A stretch of DNA of 64,000 bases, taken from NCBI RefSeq assembly GCF_900129005.1, contig NZ_FQUN01000004.1:280986-344985 (forward strand), read 5' to 3'. The position numbers were made by a program, and so were the translations under genes. The stretch is from Leeuwenhoekiella marinoflava DSM 3653. GTDB lineage: Bacteria > Bacteroidota > Bacteroidia > Flavobacteriales > Flavobacteriaceae. Below are positions 1-8,776 of this stretch, in pieces (position 1 is the first letter of the stretch; each line of letters starts with the position of its first letter). Below the pieces are notes generated by a model. It did not search any database. It saw nothing but the letters and a program-made list of their open reading frames with translations, and had not been told where the DNA came from.

Positions 1-1
1 A

Positions 2-784
2 ATTAAAAAGGGTAGCAGTAATAATGATATTGTAAATTCAATACGTAGCGGAAACATTCCTATTAAAATTTCTTTCAACAATCAGGAGCGTTTAGAGGAT
101 TTAGCCGGTAGAATAGGACAGCAACTAGAGGCTGATAGCACAGAACTGATTTCAGCTTTTAAAGATGCTGAATTTCTAAAAGGGAATGGTTTTGAGGAGG
201 AAACAGCGCTTAGTATGTATTTACCTAATACCTATGAATTTTACTGGAATACAGATGCAAAAGCATACCGAGACAAAATGTTTTCTGAATACAAGCGTTT
301 TTGGACGGAAGAACGTAAAGCTAAAGCTGAAGCACAAGGTTTAACACCAAATGAAGTTTATGTTTTAGCTTCAATCGTACAAAAAGAAACCGCAAAAACA
401 GATGAGCGACCTCGAGTTGCCGGAGTTTATCTTAACCGTTTACACAATGGTTGGAAACTAGATGCAGACCCAACAGTTATTTATGCTGTAAAAAAAGAAG
501 CTAACGATTTTGATCGCGTCATCAAACGCGTGCTCTATAAGGATTTGGAGACAGATTCTCCATATAATACGTACAAATATGGCGGTTTGCCACCAGGCCC
601 CATCTTCATGCCCGATCTTTCAGCTATTAATGCTGTGTTAAATCCAGAGTCTCACCAATACTATTTTTTCGTTGCAGACGTTTCTAATCCCGGCTATCAT
701 CTTTTTGCAAAGACTGTAGCCCAGCATAATGCAAACAGACAGCAGTATATAAATTGGATAAATAAGCAAGGAATTAACCGTTAA
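2..784 (+). CDS. mltG: Endolytic murein transglycosylase MltG, 3' part
   Basis: The reading frame is already open at base 2 and has no start inside the window, so this is the C-terminal 260 residues of a gene that begins upstream. It carries the YceG/MltG signature: LASIVQKET, in which the glutamate is the catalytic acid of the family, followed by RPRVAGVYLNRL and a GLPPGPI segment near the end. MltG is an inner-membrane lytic transglycosylase that cuts nascent glycan strands and so limits their length. The N-terminal membrane anchor lies outside the window. A weak hairpin and a T-run follow the stop at about 788-820. The identification is firm; only completeness is unknown. Confidence 0.95.
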   Translation: MKKGSSNNDIVNSIRSGNIPIKISFNNQERLEDLAGRIGQQLEADSTELISAFKDAEFLKGNGFEEETALSMYLPNTYEFYWNTDAKAYRDKMFSEYKRFWTEERKAKAEAQGLTPNEVYVLASIVQKETAKTDERPRVAGVYLNRLHNGWKLDADPTVIYAVKKEANDFDRVIKRVLYKDLETDSPYNTYKYGGLPPGPIFMPDLSAINAVLNPESHQYYFFVADVSNPGYHLFAKTVAQHNANRQQYINWINKQGINR

Positions 785-924
785 GCCAACAAATGTTAAA
801 TGTTTGTCTTTTTTTCAATAGGTGATTTTATACACGGTTAAATATCTAAGAAAAAGAGTTTTATTTCGTAAAATACAACACATTTTATGAAAACATTGAT
901 TTTAGTAAAAACTTAACCAATTCA

Positions 925-957
925 TTGTCAATCGCTTATATTCTATTCGTATATTTG
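925..957 (+). promoter_or_regulatory. Promoter of the transglycosylase-like gene
   Basis: TTG at 925-927 and TATATTTG at 950-957, spaced 22 bp, fit the Bacteroidota sigma-A consensus TTTG-N17-23-TAnnTTTG. Transcription would begin near 963 and give a leader of about 50 bases. Confidence 0.7.
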
Positions 958-968
958 CACGATAATAT

Positions 969-1003
969 AGACTGGTAATTTAGTAGCGTTCATCTACCGG
1001 TCT
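969..1003 (+). promoter_or_regulatory. 5'-leader hairpin
   Basis: Within the predicted leader, AGACTGGTA (969-977) and TACCGGTCT (995-1003) can pair over nine positions with one G-U, leaving a 17-base loop. It lies 12 bases before the start codon. It could affect mRNA stability or ribosome access; the function is inferred only. Confidence 0.4.
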
Positions 1004-1015
1004 GAAATTTAATTT

Positions 1016-1675
1016 ATGACGAAAAACATTGTAAAATTAGCAGCGTTACCTTCTGTATTTGGTTTGGTGGCATTAAGTATGTCAGTTAAAGATGCAGATA
1101 AACCTCGTGAAAATTCTACTGAAGGTTTAGAGTTATTCTACACTGTACCACAATTTGATGAGACCGATACTGCTGTATTGGATAAGACTTCAAATTTAAA
1201 TCTAGCCACGCCCGGGAAATCATTTACCGGCTTCAAGGAGGCATTGGGCTTTAAAGAGTCTCAAAACGATTACAAACGTATCAATCAATTAGGTTATTTA
1301 GGAAAATACCAGTTCGGTAGGAGTACTTTATTGCTTTTAGGAGTTACTGATACAGATGAATTTATAAACAATCCAAGGTTACAGGAGAAAGCATTTGTTG
1401 CAAATGCATCTCGTAATAAATGGGTACTTAGAAAAGATATTAAGCGCTTTACCGGAAAGGTTATAAATGGAGTTAAAGTTACAGAATCCGGAATTTTAGC
1501 AGCTGCTCACCTTGCAGGTCCAGGTAGTGTAAAAAGTTATTTACGCTCGGGTGGAGTAGAAGGTTTTAGAGATGCTTTTGGAACTTCGGTTTACAGTTAT
1601 ATGAAAAAGTTTGCAGGCTATGATGTTTCATTCATTGAGCCGAATAGAAATGCAAAAGTTGACTTAGATAGTTAA
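1016..1675 (+). CDS. Exported lysozyme-fold (transglycosylase-like) protein
   Basis: 219 residues. An N-terminal hydrophobic segment (about residues 5-25) suggests export. The core has FKEALGFKESQNDYKRINQLGY followed by GKYQFG and later AAHLAGPGSV; the glutamate in FKESxNDY and the YQFG motif resemble the lysozyme/SLT transglycosylase fold. Similar flavobacterial proteins are often named peptidoglycan-binding LysM, although no LysM repeat is visible here. It lies directly downstream of mltG but has its own promoter, so both probably act on the wall but are transcribed separately. The enzymatic role is inferred from the motif alone. Confidence 0.6.
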   Translation: MTKNIVKLAALPSVFGLVALSMSVKDADKPRENSTEGLELFYTVPQFDETDTAVLDKTSNLNLATPGKSFTGFKEALGFKESQNDYKRINQLGYLGKYQFGRSTLLLLGVTDTDEFINNPRLQEKAFVANASRNKWVLRKDIKRFTGKVINGVKVTESGILAAAHLAGPGSVKSYLRSGGVEGFRDAFGTSVYSYMKKFAGYDVSFIEPNRNAKVDLDS

Positions 1676-1700
1676 AATTTAAAAGACATATGAATTCTAA

Positions 1701-1727
1701 AAAAGCGACCGTCAGGTCGTTTTTTTA
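1701..1727. terminator. Bidirectional terminator
   Basis: CGACC (1706-1710), loop GTCA, GGTCG (1715-1719), flanked by A-run and T-run, between two convergent genes. It can end both the plus-strand transglycosylase-like gene and the minus-strand methyltransferase. Confidence 0.8.
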
Positions 1728-2444
1728 GTTTTGTATAATAAACAGCGCAGGCCGTTTATGTAAATCTGGTTTTTTATTTTGCCAGATTGAGATGGGTTTT
1801 GTCACAATGAATTCTGTAGGAAGTGTGATGTCACAGGCAATACAAAGTCGGGTGCTAGGGTGTAGCGTGCTACACAATTCATCAATCATTTTGTTATTGC
1901 GGTATGGAGTTTCAATAAACAATTGAGATTGGTTATAATCTTTAGAAATGCGTTCCAGACGTTTCAGTTCACTGCGTCGTTCTTTAGAATCGATCGGTAA
2001 ATACCCGTTAAAAGCAAAGTTCTGACCGTTCATACCGCTACTCATCATCGCCATTAAAATAGAAGAAGGCCCCACTAAAGGAATCACTTGTATTCCTTTT
2101 TCGTGAGCAAGTCTTACTACTTCGGCGCCGGGATCTGCAATACCGGGAACCCCGGCTTCAGACATTAAACCGATTGATTTTCCTGCTAAACAAGAGTCTA
2201 AATATGCAGGAACTTCGGTAAATTCTGTGTGCTTATTGAGAGGATGAAGTTTTAAAGATGGCTGTGGTTTTTCTTTACAAATCTGTTTGATAAATCTTCG
2301 AGCTGTTTTCTCATTTTCAACCACATACTCGTCAATTTCAGTAATTATTTTCTGAACCAAACCCGGCATAACTTCCAGAGGATCAGTATCTCCTAATGTT
2401 ACAGGAATTAGATACAGTTTACCGTACTCAGGTTTTATATGCAT
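1725..2444 (-). CDS. SAM-dependent methyltransferase, RsmI-like
   Basis: 239 residues with the tetrapyrrole-methylase (RsmI-type) fold. The diagnostic stretch is GLMSEAGVPGIADPGAEVV around residues 93-111, then PLVGPSSILMAMMSSG, equivalent to SDAGTPLISDPG and GPSA in RsmI. RsmI 2'-O-methylates C1402 of 16S rRNA. Bacteroidota often encode this short form in addition to a full-length RsmI, so rRNA as substrate is likely but not proven. It begins 9 bases after the phosphatase gene and probably shares its transcript. It ends at a bidirectional terminator. Confidence 0.8.
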   Translation of the reverse strand: MHIKPEYGKLYLIPVTLGDTDPLEVMPGLVQKIITEIDEYVVENEKTARRFIKQICKEKPQPSLKLHPLNKHTEFTEVPAYLDSCLAGKSIGLMSEAGVPGIADPGAEVVRLAHEKGIQVIPLVGPSSILMAMMSSGMNGQNFAFNGYLPIDSKERRSELKRLERISKDYNQSQLFIETPYRNNKMIDELCSTLHPSTRLCIACDITLPTEFIVTKPISIWQNKKPDLHKRPALFIIQN

Positions 2445-2453
2445 AAAATAGAA

Positions 2454-2912
2454 TTATTTAGTCAGGCGCTCAGCTAATTTGGTTGTAGCTTCGTCAAGCA
2501 TTTCGTAAACTTTATCAAAACCACGTAAACTGTCGTTATAAGGGTCTGGCACATCTACACGCTCTCCCGGAAATATCTCATCTAAAATAAGATGGACTTT
2601 TTCTTTATCTCCATCGTTGCGTACTTGCCCAATTACATCTTCGTAGTTGTAATTATCCATCACAAAAATATGATCATAGTGGCCAAAAAAAGCAGGTTTA
2701 AATTGCATTCCGCGTTGATCTGAAATGTCTAAGCCGTTTTTTTGAGCGACCGCAATACTTCGAGAATCAGGTAAACTGCCTACATGCCAATGACCAGTTC
2801 CGGCAGAATCTACTTCAAAATTTTCTGTATCTAATTTAGATTTTAGTAAACCTTCAGCTAGTGGGGATCTGCAAATATTACCTAGGCAAACCATTAAAAT
2901 GCGTGTTTTCAT
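2454..2912 (-). CDS. Low-molecular-weight protein-tyrosine phosphatase
   Basis: 152 residues, normal length for the family. The P-loop CLGNICRS sits at the N-terminus (Cys9 nucleophile, Arg15), and the general acid is Asp123 in DPYND. These enzymes remove phosphate from tyrosine residues through a phosphocysteine intermediate, often opposing capsule or exopolysaccharide kinases; no kinase is seen nearby. The gene lies 75 bases downstream of dnaA on the same strand and 9 bases upstream of the methyltransferase. Family assignment is firm; the physiological substrate is not indicated. Confidence 0.93.
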   Translation of the reverse strand: MKTRILMVCLGNICRSPLAEGLLKSKLDTENFEVDSAGTGHWHVGSLPDSRSIAVAQKNGLDISDQRGMQFKPAFFGHYDHIFVMDNYNYEDVIGQVRNDGDKEKVHLILDEIFPGERVDVPDPYNDSLRGFDKVYEMLDEATTKLAERLTK

Positions 2913-2987
2913 TATAGGTAAATTTTTCGCGAAAGCGTAATTTTTAATTTATAGCAGAAAAGTATCAAAACTCAACTCAAGAGTTAA

Positions 2988-4418
2988 TTACATCGTGAGT
3001 TTTTTGTTTAAATCTTCTACGTATTTTTTGAACTGTTTGTCTGTAGTTGATAAGTTATCAACGGTCTTGCAAGCGTGTAGAACGGTAGCATGATCACGTT
3101 TACCTATTTGAGAACCAATGCTGGCAAGAGAAGCTTTAGTTAGTTTTTTAGCAAAAAACATAGCGAGTTGTCTTGCTTGAACAATGTGACGCTTACGAGT
3201 TTTAGACTGTAGCGTATCTACATCCATCTGGAAATAATCACTTACTACTTTCTGAATATAATCTATAGAAACCTCGCGTTTGGTGTGTTTGACATAGTTG
3301 TCAACAATTTTCTTAGCAAGTTCAAGATTTATTTCTTTTTTATTGAAAGAAGAATGAGCGATTAATGAGATGATAGCCCCTTCTAGCTCTCTAATGTTAG
3401 TTTTGATATTATTTGCTAAAAATTCAACAATATCTTCTGGCATTTCTACACCATCTTGATAAAGCTTGTTTTTAATGATAGAAACACGTGTCTCAAAACC
3501 AGGCTGCTGCAATTCTGCAGAAAGTCCCCATTTAAAACGAGATAGCAAACGTTGTTCGATATCCTGCATGTCTACAGGAGCTTTATCACTAGTTAAGACG
3601 ACTTGTTTTCCATTTTGGTGTAAGTGGTTAAAGATGTGGAAAAATACATCCTGAGTACCAGCTTTACCAGATAATAATTGGATGTCATCTACTATAAGTA
3701 CATCTATAACCTGATAGAAATGAATAAAGTCATTTCGGTTATTCTTTTTAACCGATTCGATATATTGTTGCGTAAATTTTTCGGCAGAAATATAAAGAAC
3801 TGTTTTATCTGGGTAGCGATCTTTTATTTGTACACCAATAGCATGAGCTAAATGTGTTTTTCCTAGACCAACACCTCCAAAAATAAGTAGCGGATTAAAA
3901 GAAGTTCCACCAGGTTTGTTGGCAACAGCCATACCAGCAGAGCGGGCAAGACGGTTAGAATCACCTTCTAAAAAGTTATCAAAGTTGTAATTAGGATTCA
4001 ATTGAGATTCTATCTCAAGATTGCGAATTCCCGGAATTACAAAGGGATTTTTTAGTTCAGGATTTTTATTCTTAAAAGGAGCATCAACCTCTTGCGACTT
4101 CATCTTATTTGATCGGTTAGTACTCGGTATTTTTTCGGTGAAAGGTTGGCGGTTTCCGTAGGTGTTTTCCATACGAATAACATAAACCAACTTTGCGTGT
4201 TCTCCCAACTCTTTAGTGAGGGAAACTTTTAAAAGCTTCACATAATGTTCTTCTAACCATTCGTAAAAGAATTTACTAGGAACCTGTATGCTTAGTGCGT
4301 TATCTGTAAGTTTAACTGCTCGAATGGGCTCGAACCAGGTTTTGTAAGCCTGCGGGGTTATATTGTCCTGAATAAATGAGAGACAATTATCCCATACTGT
4401 TTGCGCAGTCATACTCAT
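2988..4418 (-). CDS. dnaA: Chromosomal replication initiator DnaA
   Basis: 476 residues. N-terminal domain I (about 1-85), a lysine-rich linker, then the AAA+ domain with Walker A GGVGLGKTH (181-189), Walker B VDDIQ (Asp244/Asp245), and the C-terminal DNA-binding domain IV with the DnaA signature KRDHATVLHACKTV. DnaA binds oriC boxes and opens the duplex. Either Met1 or Met3 could be the start. The upstream gap (4419-4618) contains no cluster of TTATCCACA-like boxes, so the origin is probably elsewhere. Downstream genes on the same strand encode a phosphatase and a methyltransferase. Confidence 0.98.
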   Translation of the reverse strand: MSMTAQTVWDNCLSFIQDNITPQAYKTWFEPIRAVKLTDNALSIQVPSKFFYEWLEEHYVKLLKVSLTKELGEHAKLVYVIRMENTYGNRQPFTEKIPSTNRSNKMKSQEVDAPFKNKNPELKNPFVIPGIRNLEIESQLNPNYNFDNFLEGDSNRLARSAGMAVANKPGGTSFNPLLIFGGVGLGKTHLAHAIGVQIKDRYPDKTVLYISAEKFTQQYIESVKKNNRNDFIHFYQVIDVLIVDDIQLLSGKAGTQDVFFHIFNHLHQNGKQVVLTSDKAPVDMQDIEQRLLSRFKWGLSAELQQPGFETRVSIIKNKLYQDGVEMPEDIVEFLANNIKTNIRELEGAIISLIAHSSFNKKEINLELAKKIVDNYVKHTKREVSIDYIQKVVSDYFQMDVDTLQSKTRKRHIVQARQLAMFFAKKLTKASLASIGSQIGKRDHATVLHACKTVDNLSTTDKQFKKYVEDLNKKLTM

Positions 4419-4618
4419 TCTTTTGGTTAAATTTTAAGTTATTTTTGTTTTCGGACAACTGAAAAGTGAGAAAATAAAGAGATCTTCGTTTCGTTCAGTG
4501 CGGGGCAAATATGTGAACAAAAAATGTAATAAAAAAAGAAAATTAGATTGCTTTTTTAGAATTTTTTACGCATACTCTTTCCGAGCTATAATCTAAGAAT
4601 TTATTTGTTAATAACTAT

Positions 4619-5032
4619 ATGAAATCACATACAACTTCTGTTAAAGTTAGATATGCAGAAACAGATCAAATGGGTGTTGTACATCATGCTAATTATGCTG
4701 TATACCTGGAGCTTGCGCGAATTGAATGGCTAGAGGCTATAGGAATTTCCTACAAAAAAATGGAGGAAGAAGGAATAATGCTACCTGTTTATGGCATGCA
4801 GTTTTATTTTTTAAAACCTGCGCTTTTTGATGATATATTAACTGTTAAAACAATGCTTAGAAAAGTACCTCGTGCGAGTATAGTTTTTGACTATGAAATT
4901 TATAATCAGAATCAAGAATTGCTTACCAAAGCAGAAACAACCTTGGTTTTTGTAGATATGTCAACAAACAGACCTACAAGATGTCCAGAATATGTTTTAG
5001 AGAAGTTAAATGTATATTTATCCAATAATTGA
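4619..5032 (+). CDS. Acyl-CoA thioesterase, YbgC/FcbC hotdog family
   Basis: 137 residues, typical for a single hotdog domain. The N-terminal motif RYAETDQMGVVHHANYAVYLE matches the YbgC/4-hydroxybenzoyl-CoA thioesterase active-site loop, with Asp16 in the catalytic position. Such enzymes hydrolyse short acyl-CoA or acyl-ACP thioesters. The gene is divergent from dnaA with a 200-base gap and overlaps the end of convergent yigZ by 15 bases. A TTTATTTG sequence at 4600-4607 is one base from the -7 consensus but lies close to the start. The specific substrate cannot be read from the sequence. Confidence 0.88.
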   Translation: MKSHTTSVKVRYAETDQMGVVHHANYAVYLELARIEWLEAIGISYKKMEEEGIMLPVYGMQFYFLKPALFDDILTVKTMLRKVPRASIVFDYEIYNQNQELLTKAETTLVFVDMSTNRPTRCPEYVLEKLNVYLSNN

Positions 5033-5632
5033 TATTTCGATGCCAAAAACAGCGTTAAAACGTTCTTTAATACGATTTAAATGATTTTTACGAACACTTA
5101 GTGTAATTAAGCAGCTCAATTCCATTTTTTGTTCTGCAATATCTAATTGTTCCTCTTTAATAATTCGCATTACTGTATGGAGCAATGGATATTCAAATTT
5201 TAATTGAAGTTCTTCGGTGATTAGTTTTATAACAATAGTTGAAGCTTCTAAGGCTAATTGGGCTGCTGTTTTATAAGCTTGTATTAACCCACCAACACCA
5301 AGGTTTGTACCACCGTAATATCTAATCACTGTTACCAGTGTTTGTGTTACATCAAAAGACTGCAATTGGCCATAAATGGGTAAGCCTGCAGAATTGCCAG
5401 GTTCGCCATCGTCATTAGCACGATAATGCTCGTAATTCTTACCCAGTTGCCAGGCGTAACAAACATGTGAAGCTTTATTGTGTTTGTTTTTTAAATCGGA
5501 AACGATAGCCTCAACTTCATTTTCATTTTTTACCGGATGCGCCTGACCGATAAATTTACTTCCACGGTCTTTGAAGAGTGATTCTTCTCCGGTTTTAGCG
5601 AGGATTTTATAAAAGTCTGCTTCTTTCTGCAT
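5018..5632 (-). CDS. yigZ: YigZ/IMPACT family protein
   Basis: 204 residues. It has the IMPACT/UPF0029 N-terminal domain with NDDGEPGNSAGLPI and VTVIRYYGGTNLGVGGL, followed by a small C-terminal ferredoxin-like domain (about residues 130-204). Eukaryotic IMPACT modulates the translational kinase GCN2; the bacterial role is unsettled. The final 15 bases overlap the 3' end of the convergent thioesterase gene, so there is no room for a terminator between them. The upstream gap carries a copy of the window's intergenic repeat. Confidence 0.9.
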   Translation of the reverse strand: MQKEADFYKILAKTGEESLFKDRGSKFIGQAHPVKNENEVEAIVSDLKNKHNKASHVCYAWQLGKNYEHYRANDDGEPGNSAGLPIYGQLQSFDVTQTLVTVIRYYGGTNLGVGGLIQAYKTAAQLALEASTIVIKLITEELQLKFEYPLLHTVMRIIKEEQLDIAEQKMELSCLITLSVRKNHLNRIKERFNAVFGIEISIIG

Positions 5633-5645
5633 TATTCAGTTTTTA

Positions 5646-5740
5646 CTAGATAATCGAGATTTAAACACTCCGAGACTTGCTTCGAAGTCAAAAGAAATTT
5701 CTATTTTATGCCTTGTGGGCTTTCTTAAAAGTGATTTACA
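5646..5740. repeat. Interspersed intergenic repeat, copy 1
   Basis: Begins with CTAGATAATCGAGAT and ends GATTTACA, overlapping the last codons of the EamA gene. It aligns with 48814-48924: both share AATCGAGAT-TAAAC, CTTGCTT-GAA-TCAAAAG, and CCTTGT-GGCTT, with the second copy carrying an additional hairpin of about 12-16 bases. A degenerate interspersed repeat of unknown function. Confidence 0.6.
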
Positions 5741-6600
5741 ATTGCGATTAGTATGATACTCAAAATAGCAAAACCTATCCCGATCCAGTTCTTTGCGGAA
5801 AGTTTTTCTTTAAAAAATAAGATTCCTATTAAGGTTGCGACCATTACGATACCTACATTATTTATTGTAAAAACGGTAGAACTTTCTAAAGTGGGATGTC
5901 TTAGTGCGCGTACCAGAAAGTATATCGAAAAATAGTTAGGTACTCCCAAAGCTATTCCGCCAATACTATTTTTGAGTTCAATCTTTTGACTGCCTTTGAT
6001 CAACTGAAAAATCAAAACGGAAACACCAAGTATAAATGCTGTTGCAAATATCATTGCAGAAAAGAGTGGTACATCTTGTTCTGAAACAAAACTATCTTCC
6101 AGATATTTTATACTCGTATCAATAAGTCCGCTTCCTAAAAAAACTAAAATTGGGAATATCAGATTTTTCTTAGCTGGTTTGCTAGAATCTTGCTTTTTTA
6201 TGGAAACCAAATACACGGCAATTAGAGCAAGAAGAATTCCGGCTATTTTTAGTATTGCAGCATTTTCATTGTAATAAATTAACCCGAAAGCAATTGGGAT
6301 GACTACACTCATTTTAGTCGCTACAGAAACCACTGAAAGTCCGCTGCGTTGTGTGGTTATCGCCATTAAATTGAAGATAACAATAAACAATACTCCTAGA
6401 AAGAATGTGCCGGGTAGCCAAGAATACGATGCAAGTTTACTCCAGTTAATTGGTTCTGTATATGCTGCAAAACCTGATGCACAAGCAATGATATAGTTTA
6501 TAACGATTGCTTGAAAAGTGTTTATACCATATTTATCAAAAAGCTTAAAAACTAAAAAGATGATACTGGAAGCTAATATGCTTAAAAACAAATAGATCAA
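5725..6600 (-). CDS. EamA/DMT family transporter
   Basis: 291 residues that are almost entirely hydrophobic, with about ten predicted membrane helices in two repeats of five. This is the layout of EamA-type drug/metabolite transporters in the inner membrane. The substrate is not indicated. Its start overlaps the stop of the HAD phosphatase gene by four bases, making it the last gene of a ribD-HAD-EamA operon. Export or uptake of a riboflavin-related compound is possible from context but is only a guess. Its last codons overlap an intergenic repeat. Confidence 0.8.
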   Translation of the reverse strand: MIYLFLSILASSIIFLVFKLFDKYGINTFQAIVINYIIACASGFAAYTEPINWSKLASYSWLPGTFFLGVLFIVIFNLMAITTQRSGLSVVSVATKMSVVIPIAFGLIYYNENAAILKIAGILLALIAVYLVSIKKQDSSKPAKKNLIFPILVFLGSGLIDTSIKYLEDSFVSEQDVPLFSAMIFATAFILGVSVLIFQLIKGSQKIELKNSIGGIALGVPNYFSIYFLVRALRHPTLESSTVFTINNVGIVMVATLIGILFFKEKLSAKNWIGIGFAILSIILIAIVNHF

Positions 6601-7211
6601 AATAGTGCTTTTTTGACTTCAAACAGTTGTGTCACATCTTCAAAATCAGGTTCTAAATGCCAGGTATGAATTCCCATTGAAGAAGCTGCAGCGGTATTTA
6701 AAATAGTATCATCTATAAATAGCGTTTCATTTGCTATAAGGCCATCTTTGCGCAGAACGTAGTCGTAGCTATCAAGATCTGGTTTTCGTAAATTGATTTG
6801 CTGTGAAAGATAAAAACGTTCAAAACAACTTTGGAATTGAGAATAGCGTACCGCTCCCATATTTTTAATAACCTGCTCAATGTGGAGGTCATTGGTATTG
6901 CTCAACAAAAGCAATCTGTATTTTTTAGATTTAGCTAGATCTATAATCCAGTCTAGTCGCTGTTGTGGAAAATCAAGAATGATACTATTCCATGTCTGTT
7001 GAAAAGATAAAACCGTAAGTTGAGGGAATTTTTTCAGGTAGTTTTCTGTTAGTTGATCACTGGTGATTAATCCTTTTTCATACGTATTGTGCCAGGTGAT
7101 CATGTCGTTATCTATAGTTCTGATTCCCATTTTAGCTAATGCTTGCTCGGGGGCTTTTTTGTCGAGATTGATGAATACATCCCCAAAATCGAAGAGTAGA
7201 TTTTTAATCAT
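6597..7211 (-). CDS. HAD family phosphatase (YihX-like)
   Basis: 204 residues of the HAD subfamily IA. Motif I is LLFDFGDVFINLD (nucleophile Asp8; the +2 position is Gly, as in YihX-like proteins), motif II LLLLSNTND, motif III around RKPDLDSYDYVL, and motif IV LFIDDT. It overlaps ribD by 8 bases upstream and the transporter by 4 downstream. Riboflavin synthesis needs a HAD phosphatase to dephosphorylate the RibD product, so this could be that enzyme; the link rests only on operon position. Confidence 0.85.
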   Translation of the reverse strand: MIKNLLFDFGDVFINLDKKAPEQALAKMGIRTIDNDMITWHNTYEKGLITSDQLTENYLKKFPQLTVLSFQQTWNSIILDFPQQRLDWIIDLAKSKKYRLLLLSNTNDLHIEQVIKNMGAVRYSQFQSCFERFYLSQQINLRKPDLDSYDYVLRKDGLIANETLFIDDTILNTAAASSMGIHTWHLEPDFEDVTQLFEVKKALF

Positions 7212-8256
7212 TTGTAGAACTATAGAACGTTAATATGTCGTCGTTAAGCATTGTGTTTTTAGAATTTTGAATAGCTTTAAGTACAGGAGCTTTTACGCCG
7301 GATTGAAAAATAGAACTTCCTTTAAAAACCCGGGCTTCATCCCAAATTTTTTCATCTATAAAAGCTTGTAGTGTTTTCGCCCCACCTTCAATAATTACAG
7401 ACTGTAAACCTTCTGTATAAAGAGCTTCACAAATCTGAGCAGGGAGATTTTTCGTAAAATCTACTTTTATGTACTTAAGGTTGGGTTTGTTTTCTTCTTC
7501 AAGTGTTGTGATTACAAGTGTTGGCACTTGTTGATCAAAAACAGTAGCTTCTTTAGATAAGCTTAACTCCCGATCAATGATAATACGAGTAGGAGAATTG
7601 CCTGCCCAATCGCGAGTCGTCAAACTGGGATTATCAGCTTTTACGGTATTAGCACCTATTAATATGCTCTGTTCTTCAGCGCGCCATTTATGTACAAGTT
7701 GTCGGCTTGTTTTTGTTGTGATCCAGAACGGTTCTTTTTTGTTTCGGCTTTCAGCATCTGGAGCGATAAAACCATTTAGACTTTCAGCCCACTTGAGAAT
7801 GACATAAGGACGCTTTTTCTGATGAAAAGTAAAAAAACGTTTATTCAGAGTTTGACATTCTGTTTCTAAAATACCTACAAGAACTTCACAACCGGCATTT
7901 AGCAATTTTTTGATACCTCTACCCGCAACTTCAGCAAAGGGGTCAACGGTTCCTATAACAACTTTTTTAATTCCTTTAGCAATAATAAGATCACTACAAG
8001 GTGGTGTTTTACCAAAATGACTACAAGGCTCCAGGCTTACGTAAATCGTAGATTTCTCAAGTAGTTCTGTTTCCTTTACGCTATTTATAGCATTAACCTC
8101 GGCGTGAGGTTGACCAGCTTTTTGATGCCAGCCTTCTCCTATAATTTTGCTGTCACAAACGATAACACTACCCACCATTGGGTTAGGATAGGTGTTTCCT
8201 AGCCCGTTTTTAGCCAGTTGTAAACAGCGAGACATGTATTTTTCGTGTATCTTCAC
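7204..8256 (-). CDS. ribD: Bifunctional riboflavin deaminase/reductase RibD
   Basis: 350 residues with two domains. The N-terminal deaminase has the zinc site HAEVNAI (His51, catalytic Glu53) and CSHFGKTPPC (about Cys78 and Cys87). The C-terminal reductase (about 150-350) has ESLNGFIA, SILIGANTVKADNPSLT and IIEGGAKTL. It catalyses steps two and three of riboflavin synthesis from GTP: pyrimidine deamination and ribosyl reduction. First gene of a three-gene operon. A TACTTTTG element on the minus strand (8262-8269) lies very close to the start, leaving little or no leader, so its role is uncertain. Confidence 0.95.
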   Translation of the reverse strand: MKIHEKYMSRCLQLAKNGLGNTYPNPMVGSVIVCDSKIIGEGWHQKAGQPHAEVNAINSVKETELLEKSTIYVSLEPCSHFGKTPPCSDLIIAKGIKKVVIGTVDPFAEVAGRGIKKLLNAGCEVLVGILETECQTLNKRFFTFHQKKRPYVILKWAESLNGFIAPDAESRNKKEPFWITTKTSRQLVHKWRAEEQSILIGANTVKADNPSLTTRDWAGNSPTRIIIDRELSLSKEATVFDQQVPTLVITTLEEENKPNLKYIKVDFTKNLPAQICEALYTEGLQSVIIEGGAKTLQAFIDEKIWDEARVFKGSSIFQSGVKAPVLKAIQNSKNTMLNDDILTFYSSTND

Positions 8257-8291
8257 AAACTCAAAAGTACCATTAAAAAGTAAGAAAATCG

Positions 8292-8771
8292 ATGCTGCAA
8301 ATCAGACCGGTAGAAAAAGCTGATAATGTGAAGTTAGCAATTGTTCTAAGAGCTGTTTTAGTTGAAATGGGCGTGCCTAAAGTGGGCACTGCATACGAGG
8401 ATAAGGCTTTAGACTGTATGTATGAAACTTATGCAGAAGCAAATGCGCAATATTTTGTGGTAGAGCAAGATGGTGCAATTTTAGGTGGCGCGGGTATTGC
8501 TACATTAGCCAATTGTGATGGACCTGTTTGCGAACTTCAAAAAATGTATGTTTCTTCAGAGTTGAGGGGGCAGGGTGTAGGGAAACAGCTTATGGATGTA
8601 TGTTTTGAATTTGCATCAAAATCAGGTTTTGAGCAGGTTTATATTGAGACGATGCCGTATATGGAAGCTGCTCAGAAACTCTATAAGAAAAGTGGATTTT
8701 ACTATATAGACGGACCAATGGGTAATACGGGACACAATGCCTGCCCGGTTCATATGCTTAAAGATTTTTAG
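8292..8771 (+). CDS. GNAT family N-acetyltransferase
   Basis: 159 residues of the GNAT fold. The acetyl-CoA-binding segment is LQKMYVSSELRGQGVGKQLM (R/QxxGxG/A motif), followed by GFEQVYIETMPYMEAAQKLYKKSGF. It transfers an acetyl group from acetyl-CoA to an amine; the acceptor is unknown. Divergent from ribD with a 35-base gap and 5 bases upstream of prmC, so it is probably the first gene of a transcript running through prmC and the LOG gene. Confidence 0.88.
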   Translation: MLQIRPVEKADNVKLAIVLRAVLVEMGVPKVGTAYEDKALDCMYETYAEANAQYFVVEQDGAILGGAGIATLANCDGPVCELQKMYVSSELRGQGVGKQLMDVCFEFASKSGFEQVYIETMPYMEAAQKLYKKSGFYYIDGPMGNTGHNACPVHMLKDF

Positions 8772-8776
8772 AGTAG

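Noticed and set aside
785..830. Terminator after mltG
   Set aside because: Only a five-pair AT-rich stem before the T-run; too weak to list as a feature.
4419..4618. Possible oriC next to dnaA
   Set aside because: No cluster of TTATCCACA-like boxes and no clear AT-unwinding repeats were seen; proximity to dnaA alone is not enough.
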